Of a stretch of DNA of 64,000 bases, positions 9,201 to 17,808 are shown one piece after another. The DNA is from Cedecea lapagei (GTDB taxonomy: Bacteria; Pseudomonadota; Gammaproteobacteria; Enterobacterales; Enterobacteriaceae): assembly GCF_900635955.1 (NCBI RefSeq), contig NZ_LR134201.1, positions 3,658,001 to 3,722,000 on the forward strand. The letters run 5' to 3'. The notes under the pieces are model-generated. The model was not told the DNA's origin. It ran no database searches and worked only from the letters and a program-made list of their open reading frames with translations. Both the position numbers and the translations under genes were made by a program. Within the stretch, counting starts at the first letter, position 1, and each line of letters opens with the position of its first letter.

Positions 9201-12200
9201 TGCCGCGGGGCAGATCACGGCTACCAGTACCGATGCGGTTAACGGCAGCCAGCTGTTTGCCACCAACACGGCGGTCAATAGCCTCGGCTCCTCCCTGACC
9301 AGCATCAATAACGGGGCGGGCATCAAGTACTTCCATGCCAACTCGCTGCTGGCCGACAGCTTCGCCACCGGAACCGACAGCGTGGCTGTTGGCCCCGCAG
9401 CCAGCGCCACGGCCGCTAACGCGCTGGCGTTCGGTAACGGGGCGACTGCAGGTACGGCAAACTCCGTTGCCCTGGGCAGCGGGGCCGTTACCGCGGCGGC
9501 TAATGCCGTGACTGGCGACACGATCAACGGTACGGCCTTCACCTATGCCGGGGGCGCCCCGGTGGGCGTGCTGAGCCTGGGGGCAGCTGGCAGCGAACGC
9601 CAGATAACCAACCTTGCCGCGGGTAGGATCAGCAATACCAGCACCGATGCGGTCAACGGCAGCCAGCTGTTTGCCACCAATACATCCGTTAACAGCCTTG
9701 GGACATCGCTCAACAACATCGTCAACAACGGCTCGGGCATCAAGTACTTCCATGCCAACTCGCTGCTGGCCGACAGCTCCGCCACCGGAACCGACAGCGT
9801 GGCTGTTGGCCCCTCAGCCAGCGCCACCGCCGCCAACGCGCTGGCGTTCGGTAACGGGGCAACTGCAGGTACGGCAAACTCCGTTGCCCTGGGTAACGGG
9901 GCCGTCACCGCCGCGGCTAATGCCGTGACCGGCGACACGATCAACGGCACGGCCTTCACCTATGCCGGGGGCGCCCCGGTGGGCGTGCTGAGCCTGGGGG
10001 CTGCTGACAGCGAACGCCAGATAACCAATGTTGCTGCAGGTCGGATAAGCAGCACCAGCACCGATGCGGTTAACGGCAGCCAGCTGTTCGCCACCAACAC
10101 ATCCGTTAACAGCCTGGGAACGTCGCTCAACAACATCGTCAACAACGGCACAGGCATCAAGTACTTCCATGCCAACTCGCTGCTGGCCGACAGCTCCGCT
10201 ACCGGAACCGACAGCGTAGCGATTGGTCCACAATCAGTATCCAGTGGTGCTCAATCGCTTGCCGCAGGTGCTGGTGCAACAGCCAGCACCAATGGTGGCG
10301 TAGCTTTGGGCAACCAAACCAGCGTACAGGTACTTGGCGGTGTGGCACTTGGTCAGGGGGCCATATCTGACCGAGCTATTGTCTCTTCTGTCGGTTCGAT
10401 TCCAGTGGGCAGCGGAGCGATTCGTTACGATACCTCCGACGCCACCTTGCTGGGTGCCGTGTCACTAGGTAAGGCTGGCGAGTATCGACAAATTACAAAT
10501 CTGGCTGACGGAACCAGTGCCCAGGATGCCGTGACTTTGCGGCAGTTGACCGGGGCGATTGGCTCGATAAGTTCCACCGGTACAATGTACTTCCATGCTA
10601 ATTCGACTAACCCACAAGACTCCCTTGCCGCGGGACAGGAATCCATTGCTGTAGGTCCGGGAACGGTAGTAAACGGAGACAATGGCATAGGGATTGGTAA
10701 CCAATCTGTCGTTGGGCAATCTGCTGTAGGTGGCATCGCGATTGGCCGCAATTCGCAGGTCCAGCTGGCGTCCGGCATCGCTATCGGTAGCCAGGCAGAA
10801 GCTCAAGGTGAACAGTCTCTGGCATTAGGCGCCGGGGCAGTTGCCACTCAGGCGACCAGCATCGCCCTGGGTTCAAGTTCAATTACCACCGTTGGTGCTC
10901 AGACTGGCTATACTGCTTATGGTCTCAGTAGCCCACAGACATCGGTTGGTGAACTTGGGATTGGTACCGCGTTAGGCGACCGTAAGATCACCGGGGTGGC
11001 GGCAGGCTCTGCTGCTAATGATGCTGTAAACGTTGCACAGCTTACTGCCGTAGGGGATCAAGTTGCACTTAACACCTCGAATATCACTAGCCTCGGAGGA
11101 CGAGTTACGACTATTGAGGGAAGCATCAACAACATTTCCAACGGCGGAGGCGTTAAATACTTCCATGCTAATTCCACCCAGGCTGATTCAGTGGCGAGTG
11201 GGGCGAACTCGGTAGCAATAGGCAGCAATGCCGTGGCATCGGGTGATGGCGCATTAGCTTCCGGTAACGGAGCCCAGGCATCGGGTGCTGGAACCGTTGC
11301 GGTCGGCAATGGCGCTACTGCCAGCGCTGATGGCAGCGTCGCTCTCGGTCAGGGATCCAGTGATAATGGACGTGGAGCAGAGAATTACACAGGGAAATAC
11401 TCCAATGCCAGCAATGTCACAGCAGGTACCGTCTCGGTGGGTAATACTGCAACAGGTGAAACCCGTACTGTAAGTAACGTAGCTGACGGCGTGCAGGCCA
11501 CTGATGCCGTCAACTTACGGCAGCTTGATGGTGCGGTTGCTGAGTCCAAACAGTATACGGATAATTCACTTAGCACGATTAATAACAGTATTAATAATGT
11601 TACTGGCAGCATTGCCGCTGTGGATAGCCGGGTTACTCAGGTTGAAGGCAATGTTAACAATCTACAAAACGGTACCGATGGCATGTTCCAGGTAAACAAC
11701 ACCAGTGCGTCACCTAAACCTTCTGCCACCGGTACAAATGCGGTGGCCGGAGGAGCTGGTTCGGTGGCTTCGGGTAATAACAGTGCTGCAATCGGCACTA
11801 ATGCCAAAGCTTCAGGAGCGAATTCGGTTGCCATGGGTAACGGGGCGAGTGCAACGGCAAATAACAGCGTGGCAGTGGGCGCCAACTCTGTGGCAAACCG
11901 TGATAATAGCTTCTCCGTTGGGGCTGTAGGGAGCGAACGGCAAGTCACTAACGTCGCCACTGCAACTCAGGGGACCGATGCTGTTAACTTAGATCAGCTG
12001 AATAAGAGCGTGTCGAATATAACCAACAACGCTAATTCCTATACTGATAATCGTTTTTCTGAACTCAAACGCGACGTGGATAAACAGGACGACAGGCTGA
12101 GTGCGGGTATCGCCAGTGCGATGGCAATGGCTAGCCTGACACAACCTTATTCTCCTGGCGCCAGCATGGTGTCGCTCGGTGCAGCAAGCTATCGTGATCA

Positions 12201-12324
12201 GTCAGCGCTGTCGCTTGGTGTATCGACGATCTCCGACAATGGACACTGGGTCGGTAAACTCCAGGGCTCCACCAACACTCAGGGGAATGCGAGTATTGGT
12301 GTTGGCATCGGCTACCAATGGTAA
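6223..12324 (+). CDS. Trimeric autotransporter adhesin (YadA/SadA type)
   Basis: This 2033-residue surface fibre is predicted to form trimers and bind host or abiotic surfaces. A long signal peptide (residues 1-54, hydrophobic stretch IIFTPALITLMFGG, likely cut after VAEA) precedes a YadA-like head with repeated SVALG/SIAIG strands. Residues of about 240-1335 are eight near-identical units, each holding head strands, a neck (DAVNGSQL or DGVNGSQL), a short coiled coil and a HANS connector (YFHANS or FHTNS). More diverged head/neck units follow up to about 1930. The last 90 or so residues form the YadA membrane anchor (RFSELKRDVDKQDDRLSAGI to the terminal GYQW). The gene is complete. The repeat block is visibly more GC-rich than the gene's ends. 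A terminator and a lipoprotein gene follow. The receptor is unknown. Confidence 0.93.
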   Translation: MKKTMPFIVNSASPLKIQKENSYWAANKLLSRKYIIFTPALITLMFGGIQVAEASSYPPAGTNPCNSPAGTFVVGQVTSPGTSVSPTGDSGTFANILGCNANGNNATAASIFGSYASVTGEAGSAFGFYSAAGKWASAFGLSGTAVGIGSTALGFGARALSNNAVSIGGAGGDGTTALTPANSTTASGLGSIAIGSNATRGAQASANDSIAIGGQSTATALSSIAIGMAAVAGTSNSIALGSGAVTAGANAVTGGTINGTAFTYAGGAPVGVLSIGAAGSERQITNVAAGRITATSTDGVNGSQLFATNTAVNGIGTTLTNINNGAGIKFFHTNSLLADSSATGTNSVAVGPAASATAANALAFGNGATAGTANSVALGNGATAGTANSVALGNGAVTAGANAVTGGTINGTAFTYAGGAPVGVLSLGAAGSERQITNVAAGQITATSTDAVNGSQLFATNTAVNSLGSSLTSINNGAGIKYFHTNSLLADSSATGTDSVAVGPAASATAANALAFGNGATAGTANSVALGNGAVTAGANAVTGGTINGTAFTYAGGAPVGVLSLGAAGSERQITNLAAGQITATSTDGVNGSQLFATNTTVNSLGSSLTSINNGAGIKYFHTNSLLADSSATGTNSVAVGPAASATAANALAFGNGATAGTANSVALGNGAVTAGANAVTGGTINGTAFTYAGGAPVGVLSVGAAGSERQITNVAAGRISGTSTDAVNGSQLFATNTSVNSLGTSLNNIVNNGTGIKYFHANSLLADSFATGTDSVAVGPAASATAANALAFGNGATAGTANSVALGSGSVTAGANAVTGDTINGTAFTYAGGAPVGVLSLGAAGSERQITNLAAGRISNTSTDAVNGSQLFATNTSVNSLGTSLNNIVNNGTGIKYFHANSLLADSFATGTDSVAVGPSASATAANALALGNGATAGTANSVALGSGAVTAGANAVTGGTINGTAFTYAGGAPVGVLSLGAAGSERQITNVAAGQITATSTDAVNGSQLFATNTAVNSLGSSLTSINNGAGIKYFHANSLLADSFATGTDSVAVGPAASATAANALAFGNGATAGTANSVALGSGAVTAAANAVTGDTINGTAFTYAGGAPVGVLSLGAAGSERQITNLAAGRISNTSTDAVNGSQLFATNTSVNSLGTSLNNIVNNGSGIKYFHANSLLADSSATGTDSVAVGPSASATAANALAFGNGATAGTANSVALGNGAVTAAANAVTGDTINGTAFTYAGGAPVGVLSLGAADSERQITNVAAGRISSTSTDAVNGSQLFATNTSVNSLGTSLNNIVNNGTGIKYFHANSLLADSSATGTDSVAIGPQSVSSGAQSLAAGAGATASTNGGVALGNQTSVQVLGGVALGQGAISDRAIVSSVGSIPVGSGAIRYDTSDATLLGAVSLGKAGEYRQITNLADGTSAQDAVTLRQLTGAIGSISSTGTMYFHANSTNPQDSLAAGQESIAVGPGTVVNGDNGIGIGNQSVVGQSAVGGIAIGRNSQVQLASGIAIGSQAEAQGEQSLALGAGAVATQATSIALGSSSITTVGAQTGYTAYGLSSPQTSVGELGIGTALGDRKITGVAAGSAANDAVNVAQLTAVGDQVALNTSNITSLGGRVTTIEGSINNISNGGGVKYFHANSTQADSVASGANSVAIGSNAVASGDGALASGNGAQASGAGTVAVGNGATASADGSVALGQGSSDNGRGAENYTGKYSNASNVTAGTVSVGNTATGETRTVSNVADGVQATDAVNLRQLDGAVAESKQYTDNSLSTINNSINNVTGSIAAVDSRVTQVEGNVNNLQNGTDGMFQVNNTSASPKPSATGTNAVAGGAGSVASGNNSAAIGTNAKASGANSVAMGNGASATANNSVAVGANSVANRDNSFSVGAVGSERQVTNVATATQGTDAVNLDQLNKSVSNITNNANSYTDNRFSELKRDVDKQDDRLSAGIASAMAMASLTQPYSPGASMVSLGAASYRDQSALSLGVSTISDNGHWVGKLQGSTNTQGNASIGVGIGYQW
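6945..10225 (+). repeat. Eight near-identical 414/417-bp repeats within the adhesin gene
   Basis: Neck-motif coding sequence recurs near 7120, 7580, 7990, 8406, 8820, 9238, 9654 and 10070. Spacing is 414 or 417 bp except for the first interval, about 456 bp. That extra length comes from an exact 42-bp tandem duplication at 7315-7356 and 7357-7398. Two stalk variants alternate: SLGSSLTSINNGAG (138-residue unit) and SLGTSLNNIVNNGTG (139-residue unit). The mixing of variants points to recombination among units. Confidence 0.9.
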
Positions 12325-12350
12325 GGAAATAGATCATTTAATACATGACG

Positions 12351-12381
12351 ATCAGGCTGCTCCGTGCAGCCTGATTTTTTT
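12351..12381 (+). terminator. Rho-independent terminator after the adhesin gene
   Basis: A perfect 10-bp stem ATCAGGCTGC / GCAGCCTGAT with loop TCCGT is followed by a T run. It lies 27 bp after the adhesin stop and before the lipoprotein gene, so adhesin transcripts should largely end here. Confidence 0.9.
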
Positions 12382-12407
12382 CCAAATAAGTACAAGGTTA
12401 AAACGCT

Positions 12408-13301
12408 ATGGCATTATTTAAGAATTTTGGATGGATCCTGCCAGTTCTACTGATTTCCGGTTGTGATAACAGTAATAATTTTGCGGCAGAGAAAACACCG
12501 CAAACCATAGCATTACCAGCACTTCCAGTCATTCAGAGTGCAGTAATGTCACTGGTTCCTATGCCCAATGGCCAGCGTAACGAATTGATGATGAGTCAAG
12601 TTTGCGCTTTAGCACGAGGAGAACTGACCCAGCAACAAGTCGCGCAAAATCTGTTACAGCAAGGTATAGATCTGAGTCGCGTTCCCCTGGAGGGCAATCC
12701 GCTATCAATATTAGTTGATCAGGATGGAGCCCGGCGCATGACGGCATGTGCTGCCTATGTAGCAACTTCAGTGATGGAGGTTCCCAAAACAAAAGAATTT
12801 ATGGTGGAAGCAAAAACGCCAGCCGCTTCGGGGAAAAAGAGTCTGGAGGTCGATGTAAAAAAATTAAATTATTACCTGGGGGTACAATTGGCTGTCGCCA
12901 GATCAAATGCTGATATATTTGCTTTGATAGCGAACGAATTGAGTAAAAAAGATGGACTAACACTGGAGCAGTACAACCAGAGTGCCAGGAACATATTTGC
13001 AAATAACGCTGGCTTGTTCTTGCAAAGAGTTAATGAAATCTATGACCAGGGGCAGAACATCCAATATACGCTTCTTGATTATGCTGATAACCACTTTAAA
13101 TTCACTACCAGCAATGGCTATCTTTTTGAGTTTGGCTATGATGGGTTGAACCTGAACTTCAACCGAATTCCATGGTACTCAGGGGATTATTTATTAGGTA
13201 AAAGCTATATGTTGAATGTTAATTACCTGGTGCAGCCTAAGCCAACTCAAGCGCCTGCAACTCCTCCTGGCTCCCCCGTCAACCCTGATAACGCAAAGTG
13301 A
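12408..13301 (+). CDS. Inner-membrane lipoprotein, possible SadB-like adhesin accessory
   Basis: This 297-residue protein starts with a lipoprotein signal peptide ending in the lipobox LISGC, so Cys19 would be lipidated. The next residue is Asp (CDNSNN), the classical signal that keeps lipoproteins in the inner membrane. The mature part is soluble, with helices around 140-220 and an aromatic-rich C-terminal part (GYLFEFGYDGLNLNFNRIPWY), and ends in a Pro/Thr-rich tail. It lies 84 bp behind the adhesin gene on the same strand. In Salmonella, sadB encodes an inner-membrane lipoprotein that helps the adhesin SadA reach the surface. Position and the Asp+2 signal fit the same job, but I see no clear sequence match to SadB, so this is inference. 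Confidence 0.7.
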   Translation: MALFKNFGWILPVLLISGCDNSNNFAAEKTPQTIALPALPVIQSAVMSLVPMPNGQRNELMMSQVCALARGELTQQQVAQNLLQQGIDLSRVPLEGNPLSILVDQDGARRMTACAAYVATSVMEVPKTKEFMVEAKTPAASGKKSLEVDVKKLNYYLGVQLAVARSNADIFALIANELSKKDGLTLEQYNQSARNIFANNAGLFLQRVNEIYDQGQNIQYTLLDYADNHFKFTTSNGYLFEFGYDGLNLNFNRIPWYSGDYLLGKSYMLNVNYLVQPKPTQAPATPPGSPVNPDNAK

Positions 13302-13342
13302 GATAGGTATGGCTCCAGAACAGTAATACCTTACTGCCTGGA

Positions 13343-13811
13343 GCTATGCGAATGCTTTCGGGCTTGCGCAGATCAAACATCATCGACCTCGAATGGTCGC
13401 AGATTGACATGCAAAGGAAGGTGGCATGGATTCACCCCGTGGATGCTAAGTCAGGAAGGGCGATTGGGGTCGCCCTTAACGGTTCGGCCTGATAGAACGG
13501 GAGCGAAGGAGGTGAGGAAAATGCGAAGCGATGCTGACACAGCCTGGCTGGCTGCACTAAGAAGAGCTAGCATTGAGAACTTCCGATTCCATGACCTCAG
13601 GCACACATGAGCAAGCTGGCTTGTTCAGTCCGGCGTCCCATTAAGCGCGTTGCAGAAAATGGGGTTGGAAATCATAGAAATAGTTCAGCGATATGCCCAT
13701 CTGGCACCTAACCACCCTACTCAGCACGACATGCAAATTGACGAATTTCTGGCAAGAATTGGCATAAATATGGCACAAGGTGGTTTTTGTGATTGGGTGA
13801 ATATCGCGTGA
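13343..13811 (+). pseudogene. Decayed tyrosine-recombinase (phage/island integrase) gene
   Basis: Two parts of the catalytic domain of a phage-type integrase survive. The first reads GLRRSNIIDLEWSQIDMQRK and runs to VALNGSA before a stop. The second starts VRKMRSDADTAW and reads ALRRASIENFRFHDLRHT, then TGA in place of the usual Trp codon, then SWLVQSGVPLSALQKMG and QRYAHLAPNH with the catalytic Tyr. The stretch between the two parts is shortened and the N-terminal half of the enzyme is gone. It lies against the 3' end of tRNA-Thr, the usual place for the integrase of an element inserted at that tRNA. Confidence 0.85.
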
Positions 13812-13825
13812 ACCCGCGTGGTTGC

Positions 13826-13901
13826 TGGTGCCGATAATAGGAGTCGAACCTACGACCTTCGCATTACGAATGCGCTGCTCTACCAACTGAGCTATATCGG
13901 C
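13826..13901 (-). tRNA. thrW: tRNA-Thr (anticodon CGU)
   Basis: A 76-nt cloverleaf on the minus strand, starting GCCGATATAGCTCAG, with anticodon loop ATTCGTAAT (anticodon CGT) and encoded CCA. As in E. coli K-12, it lies downstream of proBA; there the CP4-6 prophage is inserted at thrW. Here an integrase relic abuts its 3' end. Confidence 0.95.
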
Positions 13902-14013
13902 TTTCAGGACACGCCACGAGCGTGGCTAGCGGTGTAAAAGGGTAAGAAAGATCGGGTGATGCGTCAACCGCTTATCAAACTGACTGCCGGTTTTTGCATC
14001 ACCCTGGTTTCAA

Positions 14014-15267
14014 TTACGCACGAATCGTGTCGTCGCCGAAGCCGATCCACTTGTAGGTGGTTAAGGCTTCAAGCCCCATCGGGCCGCGGGCGTGCAGCTT
14101 CTGGGTACTGACCGCCACTTCCGCGCCAAGGCCGAACTGGCCGCCGTCGGTGAAGCGGGTTGAGGCGTTGACGTACACGGCAGAGGAATCCACCTCGTTA
14201 ATAAAGCGGTTCGCGTTGCGCAGCGTGCGGGTCAGAATGGCGTCCGAATGCTGGGTGCCGTGCTCGCGAATATGGGCGATGGCGTCGTCCAGGTCAGCAA
14301 CCACTTTCACATTCAGGTGCAGCGACAGCCATTCGTCGTTGTAATCCGCCTCTTTCACCGCTTCCACCGCCGCCGGGCCAGTTTGTAAAACAGGCAGAGA
14401 TTTCTCGTCAGCATGCAGCGTCACGCCGGACTCGGCCATCTGCTTGCTCAGCGCAGGCAGGAAGCTGTCGGCAATGGCCTGGTGCACCAGCAGCGTTTCT
14501 ACAGTATTGCAGGTGCTCGGGCGCTGTGTTTTAGCGTTAACGATGATTTTCAGCGCCGGTTCAAACTCGGCGGTGTCGTCCACCACGATGTGGCAAACGC
14601 CGATGCCGCCGGTGATCACCGGAATTGTCGACTGCTCGCGGCAAAGTTTATGCAGGCCCGCGCCGCCGCGAGGGATCAGCATATCGATGTAGCGATCGAG
14701 GCGCAGCATCTCGGTCACCAACGCACGCTCAGGGTTTTCAATCGCCTGAACCGCCGCCTTCGGCAGGCCGCACTCTTCCAGCGCCTGCTGGATCACCGCC
14801 ACCGTGGCGTTGTTGGTACGCCACGTTTCTTTCCCACCGCGGAGAATTGCGGCGTTGCCAGTTTTCAGGCACAGGGAGGCGACATCTACGGTGACGTTTG
14901 GGCGCGCTTCATAGATCACGCCCACCACGCCGAGCGGCACGCGGCGTCGCTCGATGCGCAGCCCGCTATCCAGCAGTCCGCCGTCAATCACCTGCCCTAC
15001 CGGGTCGGCGAGGCTACACACCTGGCGCACATCGTCGGCGATACCCTTCAGGCGAGCCGGGGTGAGCTGCAGGCGGTCGAGCATTGCTTCGCTGAGGCCG
15101 TTGTCACGCGCCTCGTCTACGTCCTGCTGGTTCGCGCTCAGGATCTGCTCTGAACGCGCTTCAAGGTAGTCGGCAATTTTTTCCAGCACGCGGTTCTTTT
15201 CGCGGCCGGAGAGCAGTGCCAGCTGGTAAGAGGCCTCTTTTGCCGCTTTGCCCATTTGTTCAAGCAT
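14014..15267 (-). CDS. proA: Gamma-glutamyl phosphate reductase
   Basis: This 417-residue enzyme performs the second step of proline synthesis, reducing gamma-glutamyl phosphate with NADPH to glutamate semialdehyde in the cytoplasm. It belongs to the aldehyde dehydrogenase superfamily. The catalytic Cys lies in RPSTCNTVETLLVH, and the C-terminal part keeps the motif STRFTDGGQFGLGAEVAVST. Length equals E. coli ProA. It follows proB by 11 bp on the same strand, forming the usual proBA operon, and is followed by tRNA-Thr. ProA and ProB are thought to work as a complex that protects the unstable acyl phosphate. No oddities are seen. Confidence 0.97.
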   Translation of the reverse strand: MLEQMGKAAKEASYQLALLSGREKNRVLEKIADYLEARSEQILSANQQDVDEARDNGLSEAMLDRLQLTPARLKGIADDVRQVCSLADPVGQVIDGGLLDSGLRIERRRVPLGVVGVIYEARPNVTVDVASLCLKTGNAAILRGGKETWRTNNATVAVIQQALEECGLPKAAVQAIENPERALVTEMLRLDRYIDMLIPRGGAGLHKLCREQSTIPVITGGIGVCHIVVDDTAEFEPALKIIVNAKTQRPSTCNTVETLLVHQAIADSFLPALSKQMAESGVTLHADEKSLPVLQTGPAAVEAVKEADYNDEWLSLHLNVKVVADLDDAIAHIREHGTQHSDAILTRTLRNANRFINEVDSSAVYVNASTRFTDGGQFGLGAEVAVSTQKLHARGPMGLEALTTYKWIGFGDDTIRA

Positions 15268-15278
15268 TTGTCTGCTCC

Positions 15279-16382
15279 TTAATTAACAATCATGTCGTCG
15301 CGATGCACGGCCACCGGGCCGTATTCATAGCCGAGGATTTCGTCGATTTGCTGGGAGTGATGCCCGGCAATACGGCGCAGCGCGTCGCTGTTATAGCGGC
15401 AAACGCCGTGGGCGATATCACGCCCTTCCAGACTCCGAATGCGGATCACTTCCCCACGGGAGAAGTTGCCGCTCACGCTTTTGATGCCTTTTGGCAGCAA
15501 TGAGCTGCCGCGCTCCAGAATAGCGGACAATGCGCCATCATCCACGGTGATTTCGCCGGCAGGCGGCGCGCCAAAGATCCAGCGTTTGCGGTTCTCCAGC
15601 GGCGACTGCTGCGCATGGAAACGCGTGCCGACAGACTGGCCGCTCATCACGTCGCCGATAACGCCGGGCTTACTGCCTGCTGCAATGATCACGTCGATAC
15701 CTGCACGGCAGGCAACGTCAGCGGCCTGAAGCTTGGTACCCATACCGCCGGTGCCGAGGCCGGAGACGCTGTCTCCCGCAATAGCGCGCAGCGCATCGTC
15801 AATGCCGTGAACTTCTTTAATCAATTCCGCTTCCGGGTTATTGCGCGGATCAGCGGTGTACAGGCCCTGCTGATCGGTCAACAACAGCAGCTTGTCGGCA
15901 CCGGCCAGAATGGCGGCCAGCGCAGAGAGGTTGTCGTTATCGCCAACTTTGATTTCAGCCGTCGCCACGGCGTCGTTTTCATTAATGACCGGCACAATGT
16001 TGTTATCTAACAGCGCTCTTAGCGTGTCGCGGGCATTAAGAAAGCGTTCGCGGTCTTCCATATCGGCGCGGGTCAGCAGCATCTGGCCGACGTGAATGCC
16101 GTAGATAGAGAACAGCTGCTCCCAGAGCTGAATCAGGCGACTTTGCCCTACCGCCGCCAGCAGCTGCTTAGAAGCGATGGTGGCGGGGAGTTCGGGGTAG
16201 CCGAGGTGTTCACGTCCGGCGGCAATCGCCCCGGAGGTCACAATTACAATACGATGCCCCGCCGCGTGCAGCTGGGCACACTGGCGAACCAGTTCAACAA
16301 TATGGGCGCGGTTCAGGCGGCGGGAGCCACCGGTTAATACGCTGGTGCCTAGTTTTACCACCAGCGTCTGGCTGTCACTCAT
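15279..16382 (-). CDS. proB: Glutamate 5-kinase
   Basis: This 367-residue enzyme phosphorylates glutamate with ATP, the first and feedback-controlled step of proline synthesis. It has an amino acid kinase domain (VVKLGTSVLTGGSRRLNRAHI at the N-terminus, IPVIN-type and GTGGMGTKLQAADVA motifs further on) and a C-terminal PUA domain from about residue 275. The frame is open further upstream, but ATG 16382 (MSDSQTLVVK) gives exactly the E. coli length, so I chose it. First gene of proBA. The roughly 300 bp before it is shared with the divergent phoE promoter. Confidence 0.97.
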   Translation of the reverse strand: MSDSQTLVVKLGTSVLTGGSRRLNRAHIVELVRQCAQLHAAGHRIVIVTSGAIAAGREHLGYPELPATIASKQLLAAVGQSRLIQLWEQLFSIYGIHVGQMLLTRADMEDRERFLNARDTLRALLDNNIVPVINENDAVATAEIKVGDNDNLSALAAILAGADKLLLLTDQQGLYTADPRNNPEAELIKEVHGIDDALRAIAGDSVSGLGTGGMGTKLQAADVACRAGIDVIIAAGSKPGVIGDVMSGQSVGTRFHAQQSPLENRKRWIFGAPPAGEITVDDGALSAILERGSSLLPKGIKSVSGNFSRGEVIRIRSLEGRDIAHGVCRYNSDALRRIAGHHSQQIDEILGYEYGPVAVHRDDMIVN

Positions 16383-16575
16383 GATTCTCTGCCGTTTCAA
16401 CAAAAGGGGGGAAATTAAAAAGCCAGATGACGTTGTAACAGGACTCAGGCGGCTTGCCAACAGGCGTTGTGGGAAAAGGGCTAATCAGCAAAAAACGATC
16501 GATGAACATAGCGGATATATTTTACATTTTTATGACATTTAAACTTTATTACGTTTATTTAATCTTTCTCCTAAA

Positions 16576-16593
16576 TTGTCATAAATCTTTAAT
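16576..16593 (+). promoter_or_regulatory. Pho box upstream of phoE
   Basis: TTGTCATAAATCTTTAAT closely follows the PhoB consensus (CTGTCATA-A/T-A-A/T-CTGTCA) and sits where the phoE pho box lies in E. coli, about 90 bp before the start codon. It predicts induction on phosphate starvation. Confidence 0.75.
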
Positions 16594-16680
16594 CTGAGAG
16601 CGATAAAACCCTTCCTGTTTTTAGCGGGAGCCCGACTCCTGGAACAATTTTGCAAGCTTTCATCATTCTTGGGATAACAA

Positions 16681-17790
16681 ATGAAAAAGAGCACACTGGC
16701 ATTAGTGGTAATGGGCATCGTGGCGGCTTCCGCGTCTCAGGCCGCGGAAATCTACAATAAAGACGGCAACAAAGTTGACCTCTACGGCCGCGTAAAAGCT
16801 GAACATTACTTCAGCGACAACACCAGCGCCGACGGCGACCAGACCTACGCTCGTCTGGGCTTTAAAGGTGAAACTCAGATTAACAGCCAGCTGACCGGGT
16901 TCGGCCAGTGGGAATATCAGATTGCCGGTAACCGGGCCGAAAACGACTCTACCGGCACCAAAACGCGTCTGGCGTTTGCAGGCCTGAAAGCCGGCGACTT
17001 CGGTTCATTCGATTACGGTCGTAACTACGGCGTGCTGTACAATATCGCCTCTTACACCGATATGATGCCTGAGTTCGGCGATGACTCCTTCGTCAGAACC
17101 GATACCTATATGACCGGTCGCGGCACCGGGCTTGCCACCTACCGTAACAACAATTTCTTCGGTCTGGTTAGCGGCCTGAAACTGGCTCTGCAATACCAGG
17201 GTAAAAACGGTTCCGACAGTGCAAACACCAGAAGCGACATCACCCGTCAGAACGGCGACGGCTTCGGTTCAAGCCTGTCCTACGACATCGCTGACACTGG
17301 CCTGACCGTGGGGGCGGCATACGCTAACTCCAACCGTACCAACAGCCAGAAAGCGTCTGTGTACGGTAAAGGCGACAAGGCTGAAGCCTGGACCACCGGT
17401 ATCAAGTACGACAAAAACAACGTTTACCTGGCGACCATGTACGCTGAAACCCGCAACATGAATCCAATCAGCGTTCCGGGTTCCCTGGCCGGCACCGCTG
17501 CAAGCGTCCCTGGTTTTGCTAACAAAAACCAGGCATTTGAAGCCATCGCACAGTACCAGTTCGATTTCGGTCTGCGTCCGTCCATCGGCTACGTGCAGTC
17601 GAAAGCTAAAAATATTGAAGGGATTGGCGATGCGGATCTGGTGAAATACATCGACGTGGCAGCGACCTACTACTTCAACAAAAACATGTCCACCTTCGTT
17701 GATTACAAAATCAACCAGCTGAGCGATAACAACAAGCTGAAGCTTAACAACGACGACGTAGTTGCGGTAGGCCTGGTTTACCAGTTCTGA
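16681..17790 (+). CDS. phoE: Phosphate-limitation-inducible outer membrane porin PhoE
   Basis: This 369-residue porin has a 21-residue signal peptide (MKKSTLALVVMGIVAASASQA cut before AEIYNKDG) and a 16-stranded barrel ending in the C-terminal Phe signal (GLVYQF) read by the Bam complex. It forms trimeric anion-favouring pores. The constriction-loop motif PEFGDDSF is present. Its place between proB and crl matches E. coli phoE, and a Pho box upstream supports PhoB control. A GGGATAAC sequence precedes the ATG. A strong bidirectional terminator follows. Confidence 0.95.
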   Translation: MKKSTLALVVMGIVAASASQAAEIYNKDGNKVDLYGRVKAEHYFSDNTSADGDQTYARLGFKGETQINSQLTGFGQWEYQIAGNRAENDSTGTKTRLAFAGLKAGDFGSFDYGRNYGVLYNIASYTDMMPEFGDDSFVRTDTYMTGRGTGLATYRNNNFFGLVSGLKLALQYQGKNGSDSANTRSDITRQNGDGFGSSLSYDIADTGLTVGAAYANSNRTNSQKASVYGKGDKAEAWTTGIKYDKNNVYLATMYAETRNMNPISVPGSLAGTAASVPGFANKNQAFEAIAQYQFDFGLRPSIGYVQSKAKNIEGIGDADLVKYIDVAATYYFNKNMSTFVDYKINQLSDNNKLKLNNDDVVAVGLVYQF

Positions 17791-17808
17791 TTCGCGAAAC
17801 TGCAGACA

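Noticed and set aside
6793..9753. Very long minus-strand open frames (up to 709 residues) opposite the adhesin gene
   Set aside because: They are a by-product of GC-rich, highly repetitive sense coding sequence. They repeat with the same 414/417-bp period, have no ribosome sites and no family features.
13404..13610. 68-residue frame as a separate small gene
   Set aside because: It is a fragment of the decayed integrase, partly out of frame with it.
1..13825. A duplicated tRNA-Thr end as a left attachment site
   Set aside because: Looked for a second copy of the tRNA 3' end by eye and did not find one in the window; it may lie further left or be lost.
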